Positions 8,492 through 16,217 of a stretch of DNA of 64,000 nucleotides are shown here, piece after piece (the stretch's first letter is position 1; each line of letters begins with the position of its first letter). The position numbers and the translations under genes were made by a program. The DNA is from Streptomyces sp. CC0208 (GTDB taxonomy: Bacteria; Actinomycetota; Actinomycetes; Streptomycetales; Streptomycetaceae): the NCBI RefSeq assembly GCF_003443735.1, contig NZ_CP031969.1:496001-560000 (forward strand), in the 5' to 3' direction. The notes below the pieces were generated by a model that saw only the letters and a program-made list of their open reading frames with translations, had not been told where the DNA came from and ran no database searches.

Positions 8492-9682
8492 TCAGCTGCG
8501 GACGGACGCCCGGTCGTGGTCCTCCCACGCCGCATCGCGCAGCTCCGGGCGCAACAGGACCTCGACCGCGGTACGGGCCAGCGCCTCCGCCGCCGCGAGC
8601 ATCACCTGTCGGCCCCGCTCGGAGCCGGCCGCCACGGCGAACTCGGGAGTGTGGTCCGAACCGTCCTCCTCCATGATCGCCACGAAGGGGTGGATGGCGG
8701 GCACCCGTCCGCTGACGTTGCCGACGTCGGAGGAGCCCAGGTAGACGCCCGGCGCGGGCGGTGTCATCTCGATGCCCGTGCCCGCCAGGTGCCGGGCGAA
8801 CCGGGCCGACAGCACCGTGCTGTCCCGGAAGTGCTCGTAGCGTGGCGTGGCCCGTTCCACCGTGACCGTCGTGCCCGTCGCCCGCGCCACCCCCTGAACG
8901 CAGGTCAGCAGCTCCCCCGCCAGGTCCTCCAGGGCGGCCGTGGTCACCGCGCGCAGCCCGAAGAGGCCCTCCGCGTACTCGGGGACGATGTTGGTGGCCG
9001 TGCCGCCGTCCGTGACGATGCCCTGCACATGCGAGCCCTCGGGCAGCCTGCGCTCGACCACCGCCAGTGTGTTGAACAGCTGGATGAGCGCGGCGAGCGC
9101 GTCGATGCCCTCGGTGGGATTCCCGGTCGGGTGGGCGGCGCGCCCGCGGAACCCGACCCGGTACTGGGCCTGCGCGGTCAGCGGCGCCCACTGCCAGCTG
9201 TGCACACCGGGGTGGAACATCAGCGCCGCGTCGATGTCGTCGAACACCCCGGCGTCGGTCTCGGCGACCTTGCCTCCACCGCCCTCCTCCGCGGGCGTGC
9301 CGATGGCCCACACGGTGCCCGCGTCCCGGTCGAGCACCGCTCGGGCGGCCAGCGCCGCGCCCAGGCCCGCCGCGGCGATCAGATTGTGGCCACAGGCGTG
9401 GCCGAGGCCGGGCAGGGCGTCGTACTCCAGCATCAGGGCCACCGCGGGGCGGGCCCTGGTGCCGGAGCGCGCGGTGAACGCGGTGGGCAGTCCGGCGACG
9501 TCCCGCTGCACCGTGAACCCCGCCCATTCGAGTTCCCCGCACAGCAGAGCGGCCGCCCGGTGCTCCTCGAAGGCGTACTCCGGATCGGAGTGCAGCATCC
9601 GCGCCATGTCCCACAGCCGATCCGCCCGTGCGGCCACCTCTCCGCGCACTCGCGCAAGCACCTCGTCCACGGCGTCGGTCAC
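8492..9682 (-). CDS. M20-family metallo-amidohydrolase
   Basis: A 396-residue protein related to aminobenzoyl-glutamate and N-acyl-amino-acid hydrolases (M20D). It carries the metal-binding motif GHACGHNL, the EE-GGGGK acidic patch, and a dimerisation lid that starts near GRAAHPTGNP. It is cytosolic with no signal peptide, and hydrolyses an amide bond in an N-acylated amino acid, a dipeptide or a related compound, using two divalent metals. Length and motif order match the family, so it looks intact. It is monocistronic and faces the phosphoesterase across a shared hairpin. The exact substrate cannot be read from the sequence. Confidence 0.88.
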   Translation of the reverse strand: MTDAVDEVLARVRGEVAARADRLWDMARMLHSDPEYAFEEHRAAALLCGELEWAGFTVQRDVAGLPTAFTARSGTRARPAVALMLEYDALPGLGHACGHNLIAAAGLGAALAARAVLDRDAGTVWAIGTPAEEGGGGKVAETDAGVFDDIDAALMFHPGVHSWQWAPLTAQAQYRVGFRGRAAHPTGNPTEGIDALAALIQLFNTLAVVERRLPEGSHVQGIVTDGGTATNIVPEYAEGLFGLRAVTTAALEDLAGELLTCVQGVARATGTTVTVERATPRYEHFRDSTVLSARFARHLAGTGIEMTPPAPGVYLGSSDVGNVSGRVPAIHPFVAIMEEDGSDHTPEFAVAAGSERGRQVMLAAAEALARTAVEVLLRPELRDAAWEDHDRASVRS

Positions 9683-9819
9683 AAAGGCCTCCCCAGAGCG
9701 TCGTTCGGCTGTGTCCTGGTGCGGGTTCCTTCCAGCGGCCCGCCTTACACCCGGGGACCGTTACCGGCTCCGGGGCAGGACCGGATCGCGGATCCCTGGG
9801 GCGCCCGGACGCCGTAACG

Positions 9820-10058
9820 GCGCCTTCCGGCGAGGGACCTCCGGGGCTGCTGCTCCCGCACGACCTGCGCGCCCTGCACCTGGCCGCCACGGAGAACTCG
9901 TTGCACTGGGAGATGCTCGCGCAGGCCGCCCAGGCGACCCGGGACGAACGGCTGCTGGAGCTGGCGTCGGCGTGCCACCCGTGCGGACGCTTCGGCAGAC
10001 GCGCTGGACCAACACGTTGATCAAACAGTTGTCCCCACAGGTCCTGACAAGCCTGTGA
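9820..10058 (+). pseudogene. Frameshifted small conserved-type protein
   Basis: Two adjacent reading frames look like one protein. The first frame (from about 9820) reads LLLPHDLRALHLAATENSLH and continues WEMLAQAAQAT up to SACHP at 9981. It then runs into Cys/Gly/Arg-rich sequence and a stop at 10018-10020. The other frame resumes at about 9987 with TLRQTRWTNTLIKQLSPQV and stops at 10056-10058. A net two-base gain or one-base loss near 9982-9986 would fuse them. No ATG or GTG with a good ribosome binding site is visible at the 5' end, so the start may also be lost. The function is unknown. A sequencing error is possible. Confidence 0.45.
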
Positions 10059-10110
10059 CCAGGCGTAGAGCGTGCGGCACAGGGCACTCGGGGGGCGGAG
10101 GTGGAAGAAC

Positions 10111-10674
10111 ATGGGACACGGAGGAAACGTCATCGACGAGCTGGTGACCGATCACCACGAGGTCGAGGAACTGTTCGCGAAGATCGAGGCGCTGGCGCCC
10201 GGTGAGAAGAACCGGAAGGTGTACGCCGAACAGGCCACCATGGAACTGATCCGGCACTCGGTCGCGGAGGAGGAGTACCTCTATCCGGCGGTGCGGGAGC
10301 ACCTGGTCAACGGGAACACCATGGCCGACCGGGAGATCGAGGACCACTCCAAGGCCGAACAGCTCATGAAGGATCTGGAGGGCTGCGAGGCGGACGATCC
10401 CGAGTTCGACCGGCTCATCGGCGAGCTGATGAGCGAGGTCCGCTCGCACATCGCCGAGGAGGAGGAGACCCTCTTCCCGCAGCTGCGTGTCGCGTGCTCG
10501 GAGAAGGAGCTGAACGACCTGGGCGAGAAGGTGCGCCGCGCCAAGAAGCTGGCGCCGACCCGCCCGCACCCGTCGGCTCCGGACACTCCTCCCGCGAACA
10601 AGCTGCTCGCTCCGGGAACCGGCCTGGTCGACCGACTCCGGGACGCGGTCTCGGGCCGTGGCAAGGAGGACTGA
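10111..10674 (+). CDS. Hemerythrin-like HHE-domain protein
   Basis: A 187-residue protein. ATG 10111 is chosen because GGAGG lies 10 bases upstream. A four-helix bundle carries the di-iron motif pattern: DHHEVEELF (residues 14-22), HSVAEEEYLYP, IEDHSKAEQLM and VRSHIAEEEETLFPQL. The tail after about residue 145 is Lys/Pro-rich and disordered. HHE proteins bind a non-haem di-iron centre and O2, NO or peroxide, and act in oxidative or nitrosative stress and iron handling. It is cytoplasmic, with no partner genes on this strand, and looks intact. Confidence 0.9.
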   Translation: MGHGGNVIDELVTDHHEVEELFAKIEALAPGEKNRKVYAEQATMELIRHSVAEEEYLYPAVREHLVNGNTMADREIEDHSKAEQLMKDLEGCEADDPEFDRLIGELMSEVRSHIAEEEETLFPQLRVACSEKELNDLGEKVRRAKKLAPTRPHPSAPDTPPANKLLAPGTGLVDRLRDAVSGRGKED

Positions 10675-10775
10675 GGTCCGCTGAGGTTCGGGACGCGGGC
10701 GGAGGGCTGGGGCAAGGGACAGCCGGCGTAGGTCTCGTCACCTTGTCCTGCCAGGCCGCCCGCCCTGCCTTGTCC

Positions 10776-11300
10776 TCACGCGGCCAGCGCCTCGTCCGGC
10801 CCCAGCCGGTCCAGCAGCTCGCCCCGGTGCAGCCCGGCCACCGATGCGAGCAGGTCGGGGTGGCGGAGCAGGGCGGCGGCATTGCGGTCCGTCGCGTCCG
10901 GGGCGAGCAGGCGGCGGAACGCGGCCGGTGAGCCCGTCGAGTGCTCGCCCCGCGCGAGGTCGGCCACCGCCCGTTCGGCCAGTTCGGGATCTGCGAGCAG
11001 ACAGGCCGCCCAACTGGCCACGACCTCGTCCACCCAGGTACGCCAGGCACGGCCCTCGGCGTCCCGGTCGCCGGCGTCTGCGCCGGTGACCCAGTCGAGG
11101 CGGTCGGAACCGCCCGGACCCGCGATCCCGACGAGCGCGACGTCCATCGCCGTCGGATAGCGCAGCCAGGCGGCGACCGTCACGGCCTGCCGCGCCTGCA
11201 CCTCGCACAGCGCGGCGGCCAGGGCGCCGCCCGCGGGTGGATAGGCGCGCGTAAGCCAGTGCGTTGTCGCCGCGATGACCGGGGAGAGATCTGCTTGCAC
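10776..11300 (-). CDS. Hypothetical alpha-helical protein
   Basis: About 174 residues from GTG 11300; a GTG at 11408 would add a Pro/Arg/Ser-rich stretch that looks non-coding. The body is Ala/Leu/Asp-rich and helical (DLSPVIAATTHWLTRAYP near the start; ELLDRLGPDEALAA at the end), with no signal peptide or membrane helix. I recognise no family. It lies 124 bases downstream of the MDMPI enzyme on the same strand and may be cotranscribed. Codon usage is typical of the window, so it is probably a real gene, but the start is uncertain. Confidence 0.55.
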   Translation of the reverse strand: MQADLSPVIAATTHWLTRAYPPAGGALAAALCEVQARQAVTVAAWLRYPTAMDVALVGIAGPGGSDRLDWVTGADAGDRDAEGRAWRTWVDEVVASWAACLLADPELAERAVADLARGEHSTGSPAAFRRLLAPDATDRNAAALLRHPDLLASVAGLHRGELLDRLGPDEALAA

Positions 11301-11424
11301 TGCCGGGCCGCCCGAGCTGCTGGGGTTAGGGACTGCGCGAACGGTAGCCCGCGGTTCCGCCGGGACGACATGGCTCCGGCCTCCTCCGGCACGTGGCTTC
11401 GGCCACACCTGCCCCCTCGCGCGC

Positions 11425-12246
11425 CTACGCCTCCAGCCAGAAGCGGGTGCGCCTCAGCCACAGGTCAAGGAGCTCCGAGTCCCCCCGCGTCTCGACACCG
11501 GGCGCCGGGCGGGCGTAGAGGAACAGGAGCAGGTCGGTGACCGGCCCGCGTACGCTCACGGCGGCCGCGCCGGTCCCGCGCCGCCACACGGGTCGGTCTC
11601 CGCCGAGGTCGAGCAGCCACTGCCCCGCGGCCCCGGCGTCGAGGCCCAGGGTCCGCCCGTTCCCGAGCAGCTCCGGCAGGCCCGGCAGCGGGTCGTAGGC
11701 CTCGGGGACGGTGGAGAACTCCAGCCACTCCTCCACGGCGTCCACCGCCAGAGACTCCTCGACCACGAACTCCGCCCCGGTCACGAGTGCCGCGTCGGCC
11801 CGGTGCAGCAGGGTCTCGTACGTCATGCGCCGCGCCCAGAACATCGCGGACTGCTGGACCAGTTGCTCGTCGGCGGGGGTCCACACCGGCACGTCTGGCC
11901 CGGCCGCGCGCAGGGTGCCGGCCAGCCTCGTGGCGCCCTCGACCAGCCAGCCGCCGATCGCGCAGTCGTCGAGGCCGGCGTAGGCGGCGGGGTCGTTGAC
12001 AGGGTCGTCGTCGATCGGCCCGGTGGCCCGGGTCCGTACGATCTCCTCCGCCCAGCGGTGATCGCCACCCACGTGCCGCAGCAGCCGGCCGAGGTCCCAG
12101 CCGGGGCAGGTGGGCACCTGAGCGGCCGGGTCGGCGCCCTTGACGTGCCGGGTGAGCAGATCGGTCTGGGCGACGATCGCGTCGCAATACTCGTCGAAGG
12201 TCAACAACGCTTCCCCCCTCGCTGCACGATTCGTTATTCCTGCCAC
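11425..12246 (-). CDS. Mycothiol-dependent MDMPI-type enzyme (TIGR03083 family)
   Basis: A 273-residue protein of the maleylpyruvate isomerase/DinB-like family. The N-terminal helix bundle includes TFDEYCDAIVAQTDLL and the hallmark CPGWDLGRLLRHVGGDHRW, with His residues suited to metal binding. The family uses mycothiol, the actinobacterial thiol, for isomerisation or detoxification. The start is ambiguous: GTG 12246 has GGAG 9 bases upstream, whereas TTG 12207 follows a GAGGGGGG tract, and relatives commonly begin close to LTFDEYC. The lipoprotein gene is divergent, 49 bases away, and must share the promoter region. The substrate is unknown. Confidence 0.8.
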   Translation of the reverse strand: MAGITNRAARGEALLTFDEYCDAIVAQTDLLTRHVKGADPAAQVPTCPGWDLGRLLRHVGGDHRWAEEIVRTRATGPIDDDPVNDPAAYAGLDDCAIGGWLVEGATRLAGTLRAAGPDVPVWTPADEQLVQQSAMFWARRMTYETLLHRADAALVTGAEFVVEESLAVDAVEEWLEFSTVPEAYDPLPGLPELLGNGRTLGLDAGAAGQWLLDLGGDRPVWRRGTGAAAVSVRGPVTDLLLFLYARPAPGVETRGDSELLDLWLRRTRFWLEA

Positions 12247-12295
12247 CTAACCTGACTCCTTCGAGTACCACCACTGAATAGAGGGAGTCACGACC

Positions 12296-12928
12296 ATGCT
12301 GGTCAGGGCGGGGAACACGTGGCTTCGGATGGCCCATGGGGCGTTGCTGGCGGGGGTGCTGACGGGCTGTTCGGAGGCCGCCGAGGGGGACGACTCCGCG
12401 GCGTCCGGGCGCCCGTCGGTGACCGCGGAGACTTCCGGCCGGGACCGCACGGCCGCGAGCAGCGGCGGCACGATCGGCGCCGCCGGCTCGGCGTGCGAGC
12501 TGCCCGTCACCTTCGACATCGCCAGGAACTGGAAGGCCGAGGCGGTGAAGGCGCCGCTGGGCCAGGGGCCCGTCACCTTGGCATGCGAGATCGACGCCAA
12601 GCCCGCGGGCAGCATCGGCTTCCTGCGCGTATGGACCGGAAAGCCCGGTGACGCGGACACCCGGACCGTGCTGGAGGCCTTCGTCGCGGCCGAGGACGGA
12701 GTGAGCAAGGAGCAGTACAGCGCGTTCACGTCCGGTGGCCTCTCGGGGACGAAGGTCGAGTACCTCTACGCGAGCGAGCTCCTGGACGAGACGAAGAAGG
12801 AGAGCGCCTTCGCCGTGACCACCGCGGACGGGCCGGTGGTGGTGCACCTCGGCGGACTCGACACCGACGAACACGAGGAGATGCTCCCGGCGTACGAGCT
12901 CGCGCGGCGCACCCTGCGCGTCGCCTGA
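12296..12928 (+). CDS. Lipoprotein of unknown function
   Basis: A 210-residue exported lipoprotein. It has an N-terminal signal with a lipobox LTGC (Cys at about residue 25), then an acidic Ser/Asp-rich linker to about residue 60. A compact domain follows, containing CELPVTFDIARNWKAE and CEIDAKPAGSIGFLRVW. Two Cys residues in that domain may form a disulfide. No enzyme motif is visible; the pattern resembles the many single-domain Streptomyces lipoproteins with a beta-rich, LpqN-like fold. It is anchored to the outer face of the membrane. Confidence 0.75.
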   Translation: MLVRAGNTWLRMAHGALLAGVLTGCSEAAEGDDSAASGRPSVTAETSGRDRTAASSGGTIGAAGSACELPVTFDIARNWKAEAVKAPLGQGPVTLACEIDAKPAGSIGFLRVWTGKPGDADTRTVLEAFVAAEDGVSKEQYSAFTSGGLSGTKVEYLYASELLDETKKESAFAVTTADGPVVVHLGGLDTDEHEEMLPAYELARRTLRVA

Positions 12929-12955
12929 GCCGGGGCCGGAGCCGGAGCCGAGGCG

Positions 12956-13606
12956 TCAGGCTCCCGTTCCCGTTCCCGTTCCCGTGTAGAACGCGATCGT
13001 CGCGGCCGCCGTCCTCGCCGCCGTCTCCTGGTCCGCGCCGGAGGCGGCGTACGCCTCGCCCCACCCCTCGCCCGAGCCGGTGATGAACGCGCTGCCCTCG
13101 GGCGTGGTGTGCCAGGTCGCGGCCTCCTCCTTGTCGAGGCCGCCGCCGGCGAGGTGCAGGGCGAGTCCGTAGAGCCCCAGGTCCCAGCCGACTCCGACGG
13201 CGCCGGGCCCGAACTGGTCCCAGAAGTCGTCCGGTACGACGGCCACGTGCTCGAGTTCGAGGACCGTGCGCTCCCCGTCCTCGGCGGTGAGGCGCACCTC
13301 GACCTCGCTGAAGCCCGGGTCGGGGCCGTACAGCCAGCTCACCCGCAGCCGTTCGGGCTCGACGCACTCGAGGATCTCGCCGCCGGCGTTGCCCTCCAGC
13401 TGGTAGCGGCCGCCGACCTTGAGCTCACCGCTGACCGGCATGAACCAACGGGCGATCCGCTCGGGAGAGGTCACGGCGTCCCACACGTCGGCGATCTCGG
13501 CGTCGTACGTACGGCGCAGCAGGACCGTGTGGGCCTCGCCGGTCTCGACCTGCCGGGTGCCGACCCGCCGGTGCATACGGTTGATCGCGTCGGCGATCTC
13601 ACTCAT
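12956..13606 (-). CDS. SRPBCC (AHSA1-type) domain protein
   Basis: A 216-residue START-like protein. The pattern RTYDAEIADVWDAVTSPERIARWFMPVSG is the AHSA1 N-terminus, followed by GGRYQLEGNAGGEILE and a long C-terminal helix. It is encoded 3' of and overlapping the ArsR gene (ATGA at 13603-13606), the classic ArsR-SRPBCC pair in which the regulator controls the partner. The role is a hydrophobic ligand-binding fold; the substrate is unknown. The extreme C-terminus is an odd Thr-Gly repeat (TGTGTGTG) produced by a six-base microsatellite at about 12963-12985. Confidence 0.88.
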   Translation of the reverse strand: MSEIADAINRMHRRVGTRQVETGEAHTVLLRRTYDAEIADVWDAVTSPERIARWFMPVSGELKVGGRYQLEGNAGGEILECVEPERLRVSWLYGPDPGFSEVEVRLTAEDGERTVLELEHVAVVPDDFWDQFGPGAVGVGWDLGLYGLALHLAGGGLDKEEAATWHTTPEGSAFITGSGEGWGEAYAASGADQETAARTAAATIAFYTGTGTGTGA

Positions 13607-13973
13607 GCTCGCTCACCTCTCCTTGCAGCCTGCGCTCGCGCTTTCCTCGCGCGAGCTCCGTTCCGAGTGCGTCGAGCCGCTGGTCCCAGAAACCCCGGAA
13701 GCGCTCCAGCCAGGCATCCACCTCCCGGAGCGGGGCGGCCTCGACGGCGTACAGCCGCCGGTTGCCGTCGGCGCGCACCGAGGCGAAGCCGCTCTCCCGC
13801 AGCACTTTCAGATGCTGCGAGACGGCCGGCTGGGAGATCCCGAACTCGTCCCGGATCACGGCGCTGACCTCGCCCGACGCCTGCTCGCCCGAGGCGAGCA
13901 GTTCCAATATCCGGCGTCGGACCGGATCTCCGAGTACGTCGAACGCGTGCACATCACCCACTATGCCATCCAT
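13599..13973 (-). CDS. ArsR-family transcriptional regulator
   Basis: About 124 residues from ATG 13973; a GTG one codon earlier is possible. The winged helix reads VLGDPVRRRILELLASG (helix 1-2), GISQPAVSQHLKVLRESGFA (recognition helix) and GNRRLYAV (wing). Metal-binding CxC motifs of true metal sensors are missing, placing it with the non-metal ArsR regulators that accompany SRPBCC genes. It is translated with the SRPBCC gene through an 8-base overlap. A TATAAG-like box ends only about 3 bases before the start, which suggests a leaderless transcript. Confidence 0.9.
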   Translation of the reverse strand: MDGIVGDVHAFDVLGDPVRRRILELLASGEQASGEVSAVIRDEFGISQPAVSQHLKVLRESGFASVRADGNRRLYAVEAAPLREVDAWLERFRGFWDQRLDALGTELARGKRERRLQGEVSEHE

Positions 13974-13975
13974 CA

Positions 13976-14000
13976 CTTATATAAGCCAAGCCTTAAATAG
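13976..14000 (-). promoter_or_regulatory. Candidate leaderless promoter/operator of ArsR gene
   Basis: On the minus strand the sequence CTATTTAAGGCTTGGCTTAT, followed by ATAAG, abuts the start codon. TATAAG would serve as the -10 box with transcription starting at or next to the ATG. The related half-sites TTAAG and ATAAG suggest self-binding by the ArsR protein. This is inference from spacing. Confidence 0.4.
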
Positions 14001-14053
14001 AAGCCGGGTCGCGGAGTGTTCCGCGGCCCGGCCTCAGCACATGACGGCGACCG

Positions 14054-15856
14054 TCACGCCGGCACCACCTCGGATCGCAGCGCCGGATGGCGCTCGGTGA
14101 TCTCGTCCAGCACGGCGAAGGCACCGGTGAGGGTCAGGGCGTGCGGCACGAGCGCGGCGACGGTGGCCTCCAGGACCTCCGGCAGGTACCGGACCTGCTC
14201 GGCGGTGAGCCGCTCGTGCGCGAGCAGTTCACCGCTGTGCGCGGCCACGTAACGCAGGGCGAACAGCCGGTGGAGGTGCTCCAGCAGGAGAGCCACCTGC
14301 GGATCGGTCGCCTGCGCCGCCGCGGCGAGGAGTTGCTGTGCGGCCAGCCGGTGGACGTGGGCGTCGACCAGGGACAGCGCCGCGCCGGAGGCGCCGTTCC
14401 AGCGGTCGAGGGGCGAGCCGGCCCGTTTCGTGCGCAGGCGGCCACGCGCCCGCTCGTGACGTATTCGCTCCAGGTCGCCCATCAGGTCGTGCAGGTGAGC
14501 CGGATCGTGCAGGCTCCGGGTGGCCGGGGGCACCTCGCTGGGCGGCATCGGGCTGAAGCCGCCCAGCAGCATCTCCCCGGCCGCCTTGACCCAGATGACG
14601 GTGTTGTCGCCCTCCGCGGTGATCGTGCCCTCGTTGGCCGCGAGCTGGCCCGCGATCCCGTTGGAGAGCAACAGACCCTGTGCGCCGCAGCGTTCCCGGC
14701 ACTCGGTCATCACGGCTCTGGCCTGCCAGGTGATCCAGCCCTTGGCCACGGCCACCAGCCGCTCGGCCTCCTCGCGCTCGTCCTCCGCCGCCTGCGCCCA
14801 TCGCCGCACGACCTCACGCTGCAGCAAGGTGGCGGCGTAGGTCGTGGCGAGCGCCTCCACGAGCGGGGCGTGGTGGGTGCGATGCGCGAACAGCGGCACC
14901 CGCTGCCCGCTGGTCATGCCCGAGGTGACCCGCTGGTGGGCGTGGCGCACGGCGACGGTCAGGGCGTGCCGTGTCACCCCGAGGCTGTAGGCGCTCATGC
15001 ACAGTTTGCCCATGGTCACGCGGCCGATGGAGCGCAGGAACCGTTTGCGCGGACTCCCCAGGCAGGAGACGAGCTCGCCCTCGTCCGTGAGCCGACCGTG
15101 TTCGCCCTGGAGCATGGCCGTCCGCGGCAACCGCACCCCGTGGAAGGAGGTGGCGCAGTGGTCGACCGGGCTGCTGGCCGTCTGGGGCAGCAACTCGACC
15201 TCCACGCCCGGCAGATGACGGCCGTTCCCGTCGGTCAGCGCGGTCAGGAAGAGGAAGACGCCCTGGTCCTTGCCGTCGATCACCAGACGGGCCGCGACCA
15301 GGGCGTCCTTCGGGCCGCCGGCCACGGAGGTGTTGGGCATCCACTTGCGGGCTCCCCGTGTCGGGGTGGTGAGCACGAAACCCCCCGTGGCCCGGTCCAG
15401 GGTCGCGGTGGTCTCCAGTTGGGGGGCGTCGTTGCCGTGCGCCTGCTCGGTGCACAGGAAGGTGCCGATGCGTTCCATCCGCAGATAGGGGCCCAAGTCC
15501 CGCCCCTCGTGGTCGTGTTCCAGCAGGCTGCCGAGGAACAGGTTGTAGTGGATGCTGGCGAGCGTGGTCATACCGGCGTCCGCCACCCCGGCCCATTCGT
15601 GCAGGGCGCTCAGGGCGACCGGGTCGCGCGCCAGGGCCTGGGGATCGGGCACCGCCGCGTTCACCGTGCGTAGGCGTTGATAGGACAGTTCCGTGCGCTC
15701 CTGGTGGGTCAGCCCCTCGTGGTAGGCGAACACGTCGGAGCTGAACAGGCGTCGCCAGGGCTCGTGGATCTCGGCCTGCGCGCCGAAGAGGAGGTGCCGG
15801 ATCGCGGCCGTCTCGGTCAGCGGGGGTGTCGTTACGGGGAGTTGAGAGGTGATCAC
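14054..15856 (-). CDS. Acyl-CoA dehydrogenase/oxidase-like flavoprotein
   Basis: A 600-residue protein with the layout of acyl-CoA oxidases: an N-terminal helical domain, a middle beta domain (FLCTEQAHGNDAPQLETTA, then GGFVLTTPTRGARKWMPN), and two C-terminal helical domains. Length and the HGND...ARKWMPN pattern fit FAD-dependent acyl-CoA oxidases better than the 380-residue dehydrogenases. It would introduce a 2,3-double bond into an acyl-CoA, reducing FAD and then O2. The segment CRERCGAQGLLLSNGIAGQ is the conserved near-C-terminal flavin/CoA region. It is monocistronic; the chain-length preference is unknown. Confidence 0.85.
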   Translation of the reverse strand: MITSQLPVTTPPLTETAAIRHLLFGAQAEIHEPWRRLFSSDVFAYHEGLTHQERTELSYQRLRTVNAAVPDPQALARDPVALSALHEWAGVADAGMTTLASIHYNLFLGSLLEHDHEGRDLGPYLRMERIGTFLCTEQAHGNDAPQLETTATLDRATGGFVLTTPTRGARKWMPNTSVAGGPKDALVAARLVIDGKDQGVFLFLTALTDGNGRHLPGVEVELLPQTASSPVDHCATSFHGVRLPRTAMLQGEHGRLTDEGELVSCLGSPRKRFLRSIGRVTMGKLCMSAYSLGVTRHALTVAVRHAHQRVTSGMTSGQRVPLFAHRTHHAPLVEALATTYAATLLQREVVRRWAQAAEDEREEAERLVAVAKGWITWQARAVMTECRERCGAQGLLLSNGIAGQLAANEGTITAEGDNTVIWVKAAGEMLLGGFSPMPPSEVPPATRSLHDPAHLHDLMGDLERIRHERARGRLRTKRAGSPLDRWNGASGAALSLVDAHVHRLAAQQLLAAAAQATDPQVALLLEHLHRLFALRYVAAHSGELLAHERLTAEQVRYLPEVLEATVAALVPHALTLTGAFAVLDEITERHPALRSEVVPA

Positions 15857-16217
15857 AGCGGCAACGTAGTCCGGGACGCCCTCTGATCACATCATGATCA
15901 TCACCACGATTGAACACTCACGCGTGGTGGTAGTTACCCCTTAAACGGCCTCTCCAATACCACAAGTCACGACCTGCACAGGGGTGATTCCCCTCCCACG
16001 GGGAACTTTACGCCGACGCCTCGGAGCGACATCGGTCACGGCCTCGGCGTGTCGCACCCACGGGGCCCACCGCCCTGACCCGCCGGCACCCCAAACACCC
16101 TACACAACCGCCCACTTGACGGAGATGACGGGTATGAGGGTGACGAGGGGGCACGGGCACGACGAGGACATGGGGACGACGGGGCGAAACGCCTCGACAC
16201 CTGGAGGTGGCAACCGG
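15857..16217. other. Intergenic region with repeated TGATCA sites
   Basis: No convincing gene. Just upstream of the acyl-CoA oxidase-like gene the hexamer TGATCA occurs three times (15850-15855, 15884-15889, 15895-15900), the last two separated by five bases, a possible operator. The remainder is GC-rich and holds only weak hairpins. Confidence 0.4.

Noticed and set aside
10776..11408. The longer start (GTG 11408) for the hypothetical helical protein
   Set aside because: It would add 36 Pro/Arg/Ser-rich residues unlike the rest of the protein; the later GTG was preferred, with low certainty.
14087..15673. A 528-codon plus-strand frame
   Set aside because: It is antisense to the acyl-CoA oxidase-like gene, whose motifs are clear.
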